A stretch of 64,000 nucleotides of DNA from Ammoniphilus sp. YIM 78166 (GCF_004522215.1 NZ_SDLR01000002.1:744001-808000); one strand, 5' to 3'; counted from the first letter of the stretch, positions 44,077-52,980 are shown. Notes: generated by a model from the letters alone, not told the origin. Translations and numbers: made by a program.

Positions 44077-44868
44077 ATGATGGTGGTAACCACGGCACAA
44101 AAGGAAAATGAAGAACTGATCCATCAAGCGATCCATTGGGCGCACCTGACTAACGGCCGTGTAGTTTCACGGCGGGGCAGATCGATTGAAGCCATTTATC
44201 ATGAAGAAGCCACCGAGGAATGTCTAGTCGTAACCCAAGAGCGTATTCTTTGGTATGTGAAGGGGACGAAGCAGCCGTTTTTTTTTCATCCCGGCATGTC
44301 TAGCGTTCGTATAAAGAGGTTACTAGCAGGCGATAATGATATAATGATTCAAATGTGCCAAATTCAACCAGGAGATTCGTGGTTGGATTGTACCATGGGT
44401 CTTGGCTCAGATTCCATCGTTGCCTCATATAGGGTAGGGCCTAAGGGCAAGGTTGTAGGTGTGGAGTCTGAATCCACGGTTGCTCTATTGGTTCGAGAAG
44501 GGCTAAAAACGGTAGCGGAATATCAGGAGCTTGATGAAGCAGCGAGAAGAGTGGAAGTGGTGTGCAAGGAGCATGAAGTCTTCCTCAAGGAGCTGCCAGA
44601 TAAATGCTTCGACGTCGTTTACTTTGATCCGATGTTTCGCGCGGGCATCCAGGAATCCGATGCCTTAAAGGTTCTGCGTCATTATGCGAACCCAGCTGCC
44701 ATTAGCCAAGAGGCTATCAAACAAGCTAGAAGGGTGGCCCGACGCCGCATTGTTTTAAAGGAGCGCAAGAGCAGCGGGGAGTTTGAGCGGTTAGGCTTCA
44801 AAGTAGAACGCAAGGAAAGCAAAGAAGTTGCCTATGGGATCCTCGATCTTGAGGGGGATGGAGCATGA
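44077..44868 (+). CDS. RsmJ-like SAM methyltransferase
   Basis: A 263-residue class I methyltransferase with an N-terminal extension of ~95 residues. SAM motif LDCTMGLGSDSIVAS near residue 106 and the RsmJ-like catalytic segment VVYFDPMFRAG near 184. RsmJ methylates G1516 of 16S rRNA in E. coli; whether this relative does the same is not known. ATG 44077 and 44080 are both possible. It overlaps miaA by 4 nt, a neighbour also involved in RNA modification. Confidence 0.8.
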   Translation: MMVVTTAQKENEELIHQAIHWAHLTNGRVVSRRGRSIEAIYHEEATEECLVVTQERILWYVKGTKQPFFFHPGMSSVRIKRLLAGDNDIMIQMCQIQPGDSWLDCTMGLGSDSIVASYRVGPKGKVVGVESESTVALLVREGLKTVAEYQELDEAARRVEVVCKEHEVFLKELPDKCFDVVYFDPMFRAGIQESDALKVLRHYANPAAISQEAIKQARRVARRRIVLKERKSSGEFERLGFKVERKESKEVAYGILDLEGDGA

Positions 44869-45797
44869 AGGAAAAGCTCTTGGTTATAGTTGGTCCAACC
44901 GCTGTCGGTAAGACGGCATTAAGTATTGATCTCGCCAAACAGCTGAATGGAGAAATCATCTCGGGTGATTCCATGCAAGTGTATAGAAGAATGGACATCG
45001 GTACAGCAAAGATTACGCCAGATGAGATGGAGTCCATACCACACTATCTAATTGATATTTTAGATCCGGATCAACCGTATTCTGTTGCGGAATTCCAGCG
45101 AGAAGCCAAAAGCTTAATCGCGACGATCAATGCTAGAGAAAAGCTTCCTATGATTGTAGGCGGGACAGGTCTTTATATTCAATCGGTCATTTATGAATAT
45201 CAATTTTCTGAGGCACCAAAAGACGAAGCCTTAAGACTCAAATGGGAAGAATTTGCCCATGTTCATGGAAAAGAGGCGCTACATCTTCGATTGCAGGAAG
45301 TTGACCCCATTACCGCCGAGCGTCTCCATACGAATGATGTGAAGCGAGTGATACGCGCCCTGGAAATCTATCAGCTCACCGGCAAGCCAATGGCAGAATT
45401 TCAGAAGCGATCTCCGGAATCACCCTATCAGCTGTGCCTGTTAGGATTAACGATGGAGCGATCTCTCTTGTATGAGAGAATTAATCATCGGGTAGATGTC
45501 ATGATGAGTCAAGGTCTTGTACAAGAAGTCGAAAGTCTTCTGAATAACGGTTATCCTGGCAGTTTGACTTCCATGCAGGGAATAGGCTATAAAGAAGTGG
45601 TTCAATATCTTGAAGGAAAAATTCCGTTAGAGGAAGCGGTTGAACTCATTAAGAAGAACAGCCGAAATTTTGCTAAACGGCAATTGACTTGGTTCAGGTC
45701 CATGAAGGATATCCATTGGCTTGATATGACCAATGCAGGGGATAGGCTGTCGCTTGTCGAAAATATTCGAACCTTTGTAGCAGGAAAGATGTGCTAA
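44865..45797 (+). CDS. miaA: tRNA dimethylallyltransferase
   Basis: A 310-residue enzyme that puts the dimethylallyl group on A37 of tRNAs; MiaB (32451) then adds the methylthio group. P-loop GPTAVGKT (residues 9-16), SGDSMQVYRRMDIGTAK, and VGGTGLYIQSV are typical. The ATG overlaps the stop of the upstream methyltransferase. hfq follows at once, as in many bacteria. Confidence 0.97.
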   Translation: MKEKLLVIVGPTAVGKTALSIDLAKQLNGEIISGDSMQVYRRMDIGTAKITPDEMESIPHYLIDILDPDQPYSVAEFQREAKSLIATINAREKLPMIVGGTGLYIQSVIYEYQFSEAPKDEALRLKWEEFAHVHGKEALHLRLQEVDPITAERLHTNDVKRVIRALEIYQLTGKPMAEFQKRSPESPYQLCLLGLTMERSLLYERINHRVDVMMSQGLVQEVESLLNNGYPGSLTSMQGIGYKEVVQYLEGKIPLEEAVELIKKNSRNFAKRQLTWFRSMKDIHWLDMTNAGDRLSLVENIRTFVAGKMC

Positions 45798-45845
45798 GAG
45801 CACGAATATAATTTCTAAGATATAAATAGAGGAGGTAAACCCCCA

Positions 45846-46079
45846 ATGGCAAATTCCATTAATATTCAGGATACGTTTCTTAACCACTTAAGAAAGGAAA
45901 ATGTTCCAGTTACCATATATCTTGTAAATGGATTTCAATTAAGAGGTTTGATTCGAGCTTTTGATAACTTTACTATAGTTATTGATAGCGATGGGAAGCA
46001 GCAGCTCGTCTATAAGCATGCGATTTCGACGTTCTTGCCGCAACGACCTGTTTCTTTAATGCCAGATAATCAAGAGTAG
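45846..46079 (+). CDS. hfq: RNA chaperone Hfq
   Basis: A 77-residue Sm-like protein. Sm1 segment [24 protein letters not shown] and the Sm2 motif [10 protein letters not shown] are intact. GGAGGT lies upstream of the ATG. The short form without a long C-terminal tail is typical for Bacillales. A terminator follows. Confidence 0.97.
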   Translation: MANSINIQDTFLNHLRKENVPVTIYLVNGFQLRGLIRAFDNFTIVIDSDGKQQLVYKHAISTFLPQRPVSLMPDNQE

Positions 46080-46089
46080 TTCCAAGTTG

Positions 46090-46124
46090 AGAGGGCGCCC
46101 ATTAGTGGAAGCCCTCTTTTTTGT
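46090..46124 (+). terminator. Terminator after hfq
   Basis: AGAGGGC (46090-46096) and GCCCTCT (46111-46117), then TTTTTG. Confidence 0.85.
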
Positions 46125-46142
46125 TTTGCTAGCTGGAAAATA

Positions 46143-46165
46143 CCGGAGGCAATTCCGATTATTTT
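46143..46165. repeat. Fifth copy of the CGGA-TCCG inverted repeat
   Basis: CCGGAGGCAATTCCGATTAT with T-rich tail, the same plan as the four copies before recA (21564-21747). Confidence 0.6.
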
Positions 46166-46300
46166 GCCCTCTTTCCCAAAACATTTAATTTTTCAACTAT
46201 ATTGTATTTATGAGCCTATCTTGACAGTCTTACCAAAACGTAATATTCTCATATAGGTTAATTCACTTTAACATCCACATGACGACTACAGCATTAGTTG

Positions 46301-46329
46301 TTGACAGGAATTTAAAAGGATGGTAAAGT
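46301..46329 (+). promoter_or_regulatory. Sigma-A promoter of the S-box operon
   Basis: TTGACA at 46301-46306, 17-nt spacer, TAAAGT at 46324-46329. Just after the predicted start is a perfect GACAATTC/GAATTGTC inverted repeat (46348-46369). Confidence 0.7.
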
Positions 46330-46370
46330 AACTGTAATAATAAATCAGACAATTCTTATCGGAATTGTCG

Positions 46371-46530
46371 CCTTATCAAGAGAGGTGGAGGGACTGGCCC
46401 GATGAAACCCGGCAGCGGATCTTCTAGGAGAAGATGCTGTGCCAATTCCACAGGACGGAACAGTCCTGGTAGATAAGAGCGTAACCGTGACCTTTACACG
46501 TCGAACCTCTTCTCTCGAAGAGGTTTTTTA
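46371..46530 (+). ncRNA. SAM-I (S-box) riboswitch with terminator
   Basis: P1 strands CTTATC (46372-46377) and GATAAG (46472-46477) enclose the S-box core: AGAGAGGTGGAGGGACTGGC, CCGATGAAACCCGGCAGC and GTGCCAATTCC. The expression platform is AACCTCTTC/GAAGAGGTT (46504-46525) followed by TTTTTTA. With bound SAM, transcription stops before metQ. Class I identity is by clear core match. Confidence 0.95.
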
Positions 46531-46616
46531 TTTGTCAGAACCCAAGGGCCCTGGTCATGACGATAAAAAGGTTCGTTCTCCTAATTACTACAAACATAAA
46601 AGGGGAGTACAGAAAA

Positions 46617-47441
46617 ATGAAAAAATGGACAAAAGTAGTAACAACTTCTATTCTAGCAATATCTTTGCTTGCGGGATGCGGCACTTCAGGAGATAAGGCT
46701 ACCGAAGCTAGCGACGCGAATGGAGCAAAGATTAAAGTTGGAGTTACTGCAGGACCGCATGAAGAAATCGTGGAAAAAGTAAAGGAAGTTGCAGCGAAAG
46801 ACGGATTAGAAATCGAAATCGTATCCTTTAACGACTACGTTCAACCAAACAAAGTGCTTGCCGAGGGGCAATTGGATGCGAATATTTTCCAGCATGAGCC
46901 ATACCTTGAGAGATTTAAGACAGACCATAACCTAGATTTGATCAAAGTTGCCAACACCATCAATTTCCCAATGGGGATCTACTCCACTAAGGTTAAAGAT
47001 GTTCAAGAGATTGCGGATGGAGCCGAGGTTGGATTGCCTAATGACCCAACTAATGGAGCGCGCGCTCTTCAATTGTTTGAGCTAGCTGGATTGATTAAGC
47101 TAAAAGAAGGGGTTGGCGTAAAGGCCACCATTCATGACATCGCTGAAAATCCTAAAAATCTAAAGTTTAAAGAACTAGAAGCAGCATTTATCCCTAAAGC
47201 TCTTGATGACTTAGCCGCAGCTGCGATCAATACGAACTTTGCAATGGAACACGGCTATAACCCAACAAATGATTCCATCTTCATCGAGCCAAAGGATTCT
47301 CCATGGGTAAACTTGATTGCCGTTCGTACAGAAGACAAGGATCGCGCGGAAATCGCGCAGCTGGTAAAAGCTTACCAGTCTGATGAAGTAAAACAATTTA
47401 TTGAAGAACAATTCCAAGGCTCTGTCGTGCCAGGTTGGTAA
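46617..47441 (+). CDS. metQ: Methionine ABC transporter substrate-binding lipoprotein
   Basis: A 274-residue NlpA/MetQ lipoprotein. Signal peptide with lipobox LLAGC (Cys 22), mature part KIKVGVTAGPHEEIVEKVKEVA, DYVQPNKVLAEGQLDANIFQHEPYL is the family signature. ATG 46617 is set by AGGGGAG 9 nt upstream. It binds D/L-methionine at the membrane for MetNI. It is the first gene after the S-box; the order Q-N-I differs from the usual N-I-Q. Confidence 0.95.
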   Translation: MKKWTKVVTTSILAISLLAGCGTSGDKATEASDANGAKIKVGVTAGPHEEIVEKVKEVAAKDGLEIEIVSFNDYVQPNKVLAEGQLDANIFQHEPYLERFKTDHNLDLIKVANTINFPMGIYSTKVKDVQEIADGAEVGLPNDPTNGARALQLFELAGLIKLKEGVGVKATIHDIAENPKNLKFKELEAAFIPKALDDLAAAAINTNFAMEHGYNPTNDSIFIEPKDSPWVNLIAVRTEDKDRAEIAQLVKAYQSDEVKQFIEEQFQGSVVPGW

Positions 47442-47521
47442 TGTTTAGGAAGAGTGGCCTCCTTACTGGAGGTCCTTCTTTTGTTTGGTTTTGAAATTTG
47501 AAGACGGGAGGTTTTAGCTTC

Positions 47522-48550
47522 ATGATTAAACTCAAAAACTTATATAAAACCTACGATCAAGCGGGACGGCAAGTTGAGGCCGTTAAGAATGTAAATATCG
47601 AAATTCAAAAAGGCGAAATCTTTGGCGTGATTGGATATAGTGGGGCAGGAAAAAGCAGCCTTATTCGATGCGTAAACCTTTTAGAGACTCCTACCTCTGG
47701 TTCCGTGGTCGTGAATGGAGTGGAGCTGACAGGTCTTGCGGAGAAGCCTTTGCGGGAAGCGCGCCGAAAGATCGGGATGATTTTCCAGCACTTTAACCTT
47801 TTATCCTCGAGTACGGTATTCGAAAATGTTGCGTCTCCTCTAAGACTCGTGAATGCCCCGAAGAAGGAAATAGAGAAGAAAGTGACGGACTTGCTTCAGT
47901 TGGTGGGATTAGCGGATAAAGGGAGCTTTTACCCTTCCCAATTGTCTGGAGGGCAAAAGCAAAGGGTCGCTATCGCTCGCGCCCTAGCGAATGATCCGGA
48001 AATTTTGCTATGCGATGAAGCCACCTCCGCATTGGATCCCCAAACCACGGACTCGATCTTAGATCTCTTGCTTGATATTAATCAAAAGCTTCGCATCACG
48101 ATCATGCTCATCACGCATGAGATGCACGTCATAAAGAAAATTTGTGATCGGGTAGCGGTAATGGAAAACGGTCATGTGATCGAGCAAGGAAGTGTGTTGG
48201 ACATTTTCTCTAAACCACAAACGCAAACGACACGTAATTTTATTAAAAATATCTTTGATATCAATTTACCGGAAAGCCTGCAGCTTAAATTCCAACGGGA
48301 AAGAGCAAATGGGGAATTGATCCGTGTGTCTTTTATCGGTGAAGACACAACAGAGCCGTTTTTTGCAGAGCTCGCGACACGCTTTCCTTTGCGTCCCAAC
48401 ATACTGTTTGGGAATATTACACAGATTAAGGATACGACTTTTGGTAGCCTCATCCTCAAGTTAAACGGGGAAGCGGCAGTGATTCGAGAAGCCATTGAGT
48501 ATCTACAAGCAGAAGGCTTAACGGTGGAGGTGCTGCATGATGTTGACTAG
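47522..48550 (+). CDS. metN: Methionine ABC transporter ATP-binding protein
   Basis: A 342-residue ATPase: Walker A GYSGAGKSS, signature LSGGQKQRVAIARAL, Walker B LLCDEATSALD, H-loop THEMHV, and a C-terminal NIL (ACT-like) methionine-sensing domain (about 265-340). ATG 47522 follows GGGAGG. Its 3' end overlaps metI by 14 nt. It powers the MetI channel in the membrane. Confidence 0.96.
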   Translation: MIKLKNLYKTYDQAGRQVEAVKNVNIEIQKGEIFGVIGYSGAGKSSLIRCVNLLETPTSGSVVVNGVELTGLAEKPLREARRKIGMIFQHFNLLSSSTVFENVASPLRLVNAPKKEIEKKVTDLLQLVGLADKGSFYPSQLSGGQKQRVAIARALANDPEILLCDEATSALDPQTTDSILDLLLDINQKLRITIMLITHEMHVIKKICDRVAVMENGHVIEQGSVLDIFSKPQTQTTRNFIKNIFDINLPESLQLKFQRERANGELIRVSFIGEDTTEPFFAELATRFPLRPNILFGNITQIKDTTFGSLILKLNGEAAVIREAIEYLQAEGLTVEVLHDVD

Positions 48551-49202
48551 CTTGTTTGACCGAAGTAGTCTATATTTAACGTCGATCGTGGAAACCTGGT
48601 GGATGGTATTCTATGCCCTGTCCATCTCCACCTTGATTGGATTGCCTTTAGGAGTATTGCTTGTCGTTACCCGACCGAAGCATATCTATGAGAATACGAT
48701 TGTTTACAATGTGTTGAATGTCGTGATTAATATTCTTCGTTCCATACCTTTTATTATCCTAATGGTAGCGATTATTCCGTTTACCAAGCTGATTGTGGGT
48801 ACTTCCATTGGGGTAAAAGGAGCGATTGTACCGCTTGTGGTCTATACAGCTCCTTATATCGCGCGATTAATAGAACAAGCTCTGCTTGAAGTAGATGCGG
48901 GAGTCATTGAGGCGTTTAAAGCGATGGGAGCCAGCCGCGGCCAAATTATCTGGCGCGTGATGGTCAGAGAAGCGAGACCCGCCATTACCCTTAGCTTAAC
49001 GATTGCCACGATCGGGCTTATTGGCGCAACCGCCATGGCAGGGGTAATTGGTGCAGGGGGACTTGGAGATTTAGCGATTCGTTATGGGTATCAGCGTTGG
49101 GAACTCGACGTCATGTTTTGGACGGTAGTCCTTCTTGTCATCATTGTGCAAGGAGTTCAGTCCATCGGAAACTACGTTGCCAAGCGACTCCGTAAAAATT
49201 AA
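48537..49202 (+). CDS. metI: Methionine ABC transporter permease
   Basis: A 221-residue permease with five predicted transmembrane helices and the EAA loop EAFKAMGASRGQIIWRV near residues 122-138. MLTSLFDRSS is typical of MetI N-termini. Start within the end of metN (ATG 48537 or 48540). The aminotransferase begins 16 nt after its stop, so it probably belongs to the same S-box transcript. Confidence 0.95.
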   Translation: MMLTSLFDRSSLYLTSIVETWWMVFYALSISTLIGLPLGVLLVVTRPKHIYENTIVYNVLNVVINILRSIPFIILMVAIIPFTKLIVGTSIGVKGAIVPLVVYTAPYIARLIEQALLEVDAGVIEAFKAMGASRGQIIWRVMVREARPAITLSLTIATIGLIGATAMAGVIGAGGLGDLAIRYGYQRWELDVMFWTVVLLVIIVQGVQSIGNYVAKRLRKN

Positions 49203-49217
49203 GAGGAGCATGATAGG

Positions 49218-50390
49218 ATGAAAATCGAATCAGCGGACATCATGAAAGGTTTGCCTACGCAATTCTTCGCCACACTCGTTGCTAAGGTGGGTCAGGCCGT
49301 TAAAGCCGGACATGATATTATCAATTTAGGGCAAGGGAACCCTGACCAGCCTACCCCTGCTCATATTGTAGAGGAAATGCAAAGGGCGGTAGCCAATCCT
49401 ACGCATCATAAATATTCTCCTTTTCAAGGGAGAAGGGAATTAAAAGAAGCAATGGCTCATTGGTACCTTCAGGAGCATGGTGTGGAGTTAGATCCGGAGC
49501 AGGAGGTCGCCATCGTATTTGGAGGAAAGACAGGCCTCATTGAAGTTTGCCAGGTGTTATTAAATCCTGGAGACGTCTGCTTAGTTCCGGATCCGGGCTA
49601 TCCGGACTATTGGTCTGGCGTAGCCTTAACCGGGGCCGAAATGTCGTTTATGCCCCTTCGAGAGTCTGCAGATTATCTTCCAGACTTTCATGAAATTTCG
49701 CAAGACCATCTGAACAAAGCGAAGCTGATGTTTTTGAACTATCCGAATAACCCTACCTCGGCAACAGCTCCTCTTTCCTTCTTCGAGGAAACGGTTCGAT
49801 TTGCTGAGAAGCATGGGGTCGTGGTTTGCCATGATTTCGCCTATGGGGCCATCGGATTCGACGGAAACAAGCCAATCAGCTTCCTGCAGGCTCCTGGAGC
49901 CAAGGAAGTCGGCGTCGAGGTTTATACTTTATCGAAGACGTATAACATGGCCGGCTGGAGAGTAGGGTTCGTGGTAGGGAATCGCGAGATCGTTCGCCTC
50001 GTGAACCTCCTGCAGGATCACCTGTTTGTGAGCTTATTCGGTGCCGTACAGATGGCGGGAGCCCATGCTTTAACGGCTCCTCAGGATTGCGTCCGACAAC
50101 TGGTGTCAACGTACGAAAGCCGACGGAATGTATTTTTTGAGGGATTGAAGGAAATCGGCTGGAAAGCACAGCCTCCTAGAGGATCGTTTTTTTCCTGGCT
50201 GCCGGTTCCCAATGGCTACACCTCCGTTTCCTTTGCGGACAAGCTGCTTGAAGAAGCACATATCGTAGTCGCTCCTGGAAAAGGCTTCGGATCCTATGGC
50301 GAAGGATATGTCCGAGTCGGTCTGCTCACCGACGAAGAGCGCTTGAAGGAAGCTGTGGCACGGCTGGACAGGTTAAATTTATTCAAGTAG
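49218..50390 (+). CDS. PLP-dependent aminotransferase, MtnE-like
   Basis: A 390-residue fold-type I (class I/II) aminotransferase. Pyridoxal lysine in TLSKTYNMAGWRVGF near residue 237; NYPNNPTSATA and the C-terminal RVGLLTDEERL are present. As the last gene of an S-box methionine operon it is likely the methionine-salvage transaminase (converting 4-methylthio-2-oxobutyrate to methionine), similar to B. subtilis MtnE. Other mtn genes are not in the window, so the substrate is inferred from context. Confidence 0.85.
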   Translation: MKIESADIMKGLPTQFFATLVAKVGQAVKAGHDIINLGQGNPDQPTPAHIVEEMQRAVANPTHHKYSPFQGRRELKEAMAHWYLQEHGVELDPEQEVAIVFGGKTGLIEVCQVLLNPGDVCLVPDPGYPDYWSGVALTGAEMSFMPLRESADYLPDFHEISQDHLNKAKLMFLNYPNNPTSATAPLSFFEETVRFAEKHGVVVCHDFAYGAIGFDGNKPISFLQAPGAKEVGVEVYTLSKTYNMAGWRVGFVVGNREIVRLVNLLQDHLFVSLFGAVQMAGAHALTAPQDCVRQLVSTYESRRNVFFEGLKEIGWKAQPPRGSFFSWLPVPNGYTSVSFADKLLEEAHIVVAPGKGFGSYGEGYVRVGLLTDEERLKEAVARLDRLNLFK

Positions 50391-50397
50391 TGGAAAA

Positions 50398-50440
50398 AAC
50401 TTGCTCAAACACCGGGGATGGTGGGGCAAGTTTTTTTGTT
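50398..50440 (+). terminator. Terminator after the aminotransferase
   Basis: AACTTGC (50398-50404) and GCAAGTT with an inner CACC/GGTG stem, followed by seven T. Confidence 0.85.
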
Positions 50441-51312
50441 TGATGCCCTGATGTGCGCCTCGGCAGGCCTGGAGGGCATCAAAGAATGGTTTTGGTGCCC
50501 GGATGCACGCCTCAGGCGGCCTGGAGGGCATCAAACGAGGGTTTTGGTGCCCAGATCCTGGCCTCGGGCGGCTTGGAGGGCATCAAAGAATGGTTTTGGT
50601 GCCCGGATGCACGCCTCAGGCGGCCTGGAGGGCATCAAAGAGTGGTTTTGGTGCCCAGATCAGGGCCTCGGGCGGCTTGGAGGGCATCAAAGAATGGTTT
50701 TGGTGCCCGGATGCACGCCTCAGGCGGCCTGGAGGGCATCAAAGAGTGGTTTTGGTGCCCAGATCAGGGCCTCGGGCGGCTTGGAGGGCATCAAAGAATG
50801 GTTTTGGTGCCCGGATGCACGCCTCAGGCGGCCTGGAGGGCATCAAAGAGTGGTTTTGGTGCCCAGATCAGGGCCTCGGGCGGCTTGGAGGGCATCAAAG
50901 AATGGTTTTGGTGCCCGGATGCACGCCTCAGGCGGCCTGGAGGGCATCAAAGAGTGGTTTTGGTGCCCAGATCAGGGCCTCGGGCGGCTTGGAGGGCATC
51001 AAAGAATGGTTTTGGTGCCCGGATGCACGCCTCAGGCGGCCTGGAGGGCATCAAAGAGTGGTTTTGGTGCCCAGATCAGGGCCTCGGGCGGCTTGGAGGG
51101 CATCAAAGAATGGTTTTGGTGCCCGGATGCACGCCTCAGGCGGCCTGGAGGGCATCAAAGAGTGGTTTTGGTGCCCAGATCCGGGCTTTGGTAGGCCTGG
51201 AGGGCATCAAACGAGGGTTTTGGTGCCCAGATCCGGGCCTCGGCAGGCCTGGAGGGCATCAATCGACAGCTTTGATTCCCAGATCCGAGCCTTGAGCGGC
51301 CTGGGGGGCACC
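50441..51312. repeat. 52-bp tandem repeat array with 104-bp higher-order period
   Basis: The anchor GGAGGGCATC recurs at 50471, 50523, 50575 and then every 52 bp to 51251, with a variant at 51303: 17 anchors with no insertion or deletion. Between anchors two unit types alternate from 50575 to 51147: type A (CCCGGATGCACGCCTCAGGC) and type B (CCCAGATCAGGGCCTCGGGC). The edge units are diverged. Each unit can fold: GGTGCCC pairs with GGGCATC, and type A has an inner CGCC/GGCG stem. The first unit has a perfect GATGCCCT/AGGGCATC pairing (50441-50480). Because 52 is not a multiple of three, all three plus-strand frames stay open; none has a ribosome site, so I read it as non-coding. Confidence 0.9.
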
Positions 51313-51439
51313 AACTGTGCCCATTCTGGGTTCGCACTCGCCCCGCTCTCCCACACCTATTTCTTCACCACAAGCGAAACTATTTTGCGATCTTCATCGT
51401 AAATATAAAAGAGAACCAATGAAAGGAGGCCTATACATC

Positions 51440-51748
51440 TTGGATAGAAAAGGGTCTTTTATTGTGATACATGCCAGTGCTTTTTTTGCTCCTATTCTTG
51501 TACCTGTTATCTTTATGTTGATTACGAAAGATCACGAAGTTAAGGATTTTGCCATCCAAGCACTTTTGTTCCATATTCTGCTGAGCTTCTGCATTTTTAT
51601 TTCGTTCGTGCTATCCTTCGTATTAATCGGGATTCCGCTATTAATTTTCTTTGGAATTGTTGGGATATGGTACCCCATTAAAGGAATTATTTATGCGGCT
51701 AAAGATGAGCCTTTCGGATACCCCATTGTGGCCAAATGGGTGTCCTAG
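51440..51748 (+). CDS. DUF4870-type membrane protein
   Basis: A 102-residue membrane protein with three hydrophobic stretches (about residues 8-28, 36-68 as a long or double segment) and the pattern HASAFFAPILVPVIF, KDHEVKDFAIQALLFH seen in DUF4870 proteins. TTG 51440 is chosen because AGGAGG (51424-51429) is 10 nt upstream; an ATG at 51419 has the SD inside the reading frame. Function unknown. Confidence 0.75.
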   Translation: MDRKGSFIVIHASAFFAPILVPVIFMLITKDHEVKDFAIQALLFHILLSFCIFISFVLSFVLIGIPLLIFFGIVGIWYPIKGIIYAAKDEPFGYPIVAKWVS

Positions 51749-51836
51749 TGTGAAAAAAAGTGTCAAGTTTTCCATCCATAGTGCATATAGATATAAAGGT
51801 TAAAAACAAGGAATAGGTAATATGGAGGGATTCGAC

Positions 51837-52007
51837 ATGTACTTAGGCGTATTCGATCTCAAGCAGCGACTCGAACATACTAGGAAATTATTGAAAGACA
51901 AAATCCGCTTAAAGGAGTTGCTAGACGAAGATATAAAAGAACTGGAACAATCTGTTAAAGATATAGAAGATATGATGAGCAGATGCGACAAACCGGTTCT
52001 TGTATAA
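51837..52007 (+). CDS. Small coiled-coil protein, function unknown
   Basis: A 56-residue charged protein, nearly all one predicted coiled coil (LKQRLEHTRKLLKDKIRLKE...). ATG 51837 follows GGAGGG at 51823-51828; an ATG at 51822 lacks a site. A perfect 10-bp hairpin follows the stop. Family not recognised. Confidence 0.65.
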   Translation: MYLGVFDLKQRLEHTRKLLKDKIRLKELLDEDIKELEQSVKDIEDMMSRCDKPVLV

Positions 52008-52017
52008 TGAACGAATG

Positions 52018-52046
52018 GAGGCCTCTCGGTTAAGTTGAGAGGCCTC
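52018..52046 (+). terminator. Hairpin after the coiled-coil gene
   Basis: GAGGCCTCTC (52018-52027) and GAGAGGCCTC (52037-52046) form a perfect stem; the following ATAACTTTCT is a poor T-run. Confidence 0.6.
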
Positions 52047-52153
52047 ATAACTTTCTTATCCCGAAGAAATCCTGTAAAATAGATTCGGAAGCATTAGCAT
52101 GATTTCCCTCGTTTGATGGATGGGAGGGAAAAACTCTGGCAGGAGGAATCGGA

Positions 52154-52963
52154 GTGAGTAATCGTGACTGGGACAAATTTTTGATACCGTACGAACAAGC
52201 GGTAGAAGAATTAAAAATAAAGTTTAAAGGAATCCGAAAGGAATATAAAAAAAGAGAAGAATATTCACCCGTCGAATTTGTTACAGGCAGGGTCAAGCGA
52301 ATCTCCAGCATCTTTTCAAAAGCGAAGCGCTTGAATGTCCCCATGGAAAATATTGAGACGGGCATTGAAGATATAGCCGGTATTCGTGTGATGTGCCAAT
52401 TTGTAGACGACATCGAAAAAGTGAAGGAATTGATCTTACTAAGGAAAGATATGGAATTTCTTTATGAAAAAGACTATGTAAACAACCAAAAGGACAGTGG
52501 CTACCGCAGTCATCATATCATTGTAAGATATCCTGTCCAAACCTCACTTGGCCCTAAAGAAATCTTGGCTGAGATCCAGATCCGTACGCTAGCCATGAAT
52601 TTCTGGGCGACCATTGAGCATTCTCTTAATTATAAATATGAACAAAACATTCCCCCTCATATTCGCAAGCGGCTAGTCAAGGCTGCCGAGGCTGCCCACG
52701 AGCTGGATCAGGAAATGTCACTTATCCGTGAAGAGGTCAAAGAGGCCCAGCAGGAGTTTGAAACGAAGTCTCAAATGGTGAGCAATATTTTACGAGACAT
52801 TCAGAGGCTATACACATATGGCAAGGTAACGGAAGCCGACCGCTTCTACCAAAGCTTCAAAGAGCTATGGGAATTTGGTCAAATCTCGCAGCTCAGCCAT
52901 TTAGGGGAACGAATTCGGCTAGCTATCGAAAGCGCAGTAGCGGATCCTGAAGGGACGGTATAA
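52154..52963 (+). CDS. relQ: Small alarmone synthetase (RelQ/YjbM type)
   Basis: A 269-residue GTP pyrophosphokinase with a lone RelA/SpoT synthetase domain and no hydrolase or TGS/ACT parts. GIRVMCQFVDDI, DSGYRSHHIIVRYP and EIQIRTLAMNFWATIEHSLNYK are the conserved synthetase motifs. The C-terminal helical region mediates tetramers in RelQ. Start GTG 52154 with AGGAGG upstream. It makes (p)ppGpp under stress. Confidence 0.93.
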   Translation: MSNRDWDKFLIPYEQAVEELKIKFKGIRKEYKKREEYSPVEFVTGRVKRISSIFSKAKRLNVPMENIETGIEDIAGIRVMCQFVDDIEKVKELILLRKDMEFLYEKDYVNNQKDSGYRSHHIIVRYPVQTSLGPKEILAEIQIRTLAMNFWATIEHSLNYKYEQNIPPHIRKRLVKAAEAAHELDQEMSLIREEVKEAQQEFETKSQMVSNILRDIQRLYTYGKVTEADRFYQSFKELWEFGQISQLSHLGERIRLAIESAVADPEGTV

Positions 52964-52980
52964 ACCGTTCCTTTTTTCAA
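52953..52980 (+). terminator. Terminator after relQ
   Basis: GGGACGGT and ACCGTTCC around ATAA, then TTTTTT. A further CTCCTCA/TGAGGAG stem (52989-53007) follows; its T-run is on the minus-strand side. Confidence 0.85.

Noticed and set aside
50441-51312. CRISPR array
   Set aside because: Units are contiguous copies of nearly the same sequence with no unique spacers, and no cas genes are present.
50418-51402. Three long overlapping plus-strand frames (258-299 residues)
   Set aside because: They are by-products of a 52-bp repeat that has no stop in any frame; no ribosome site, and the composition follows the repeat, not codon use.
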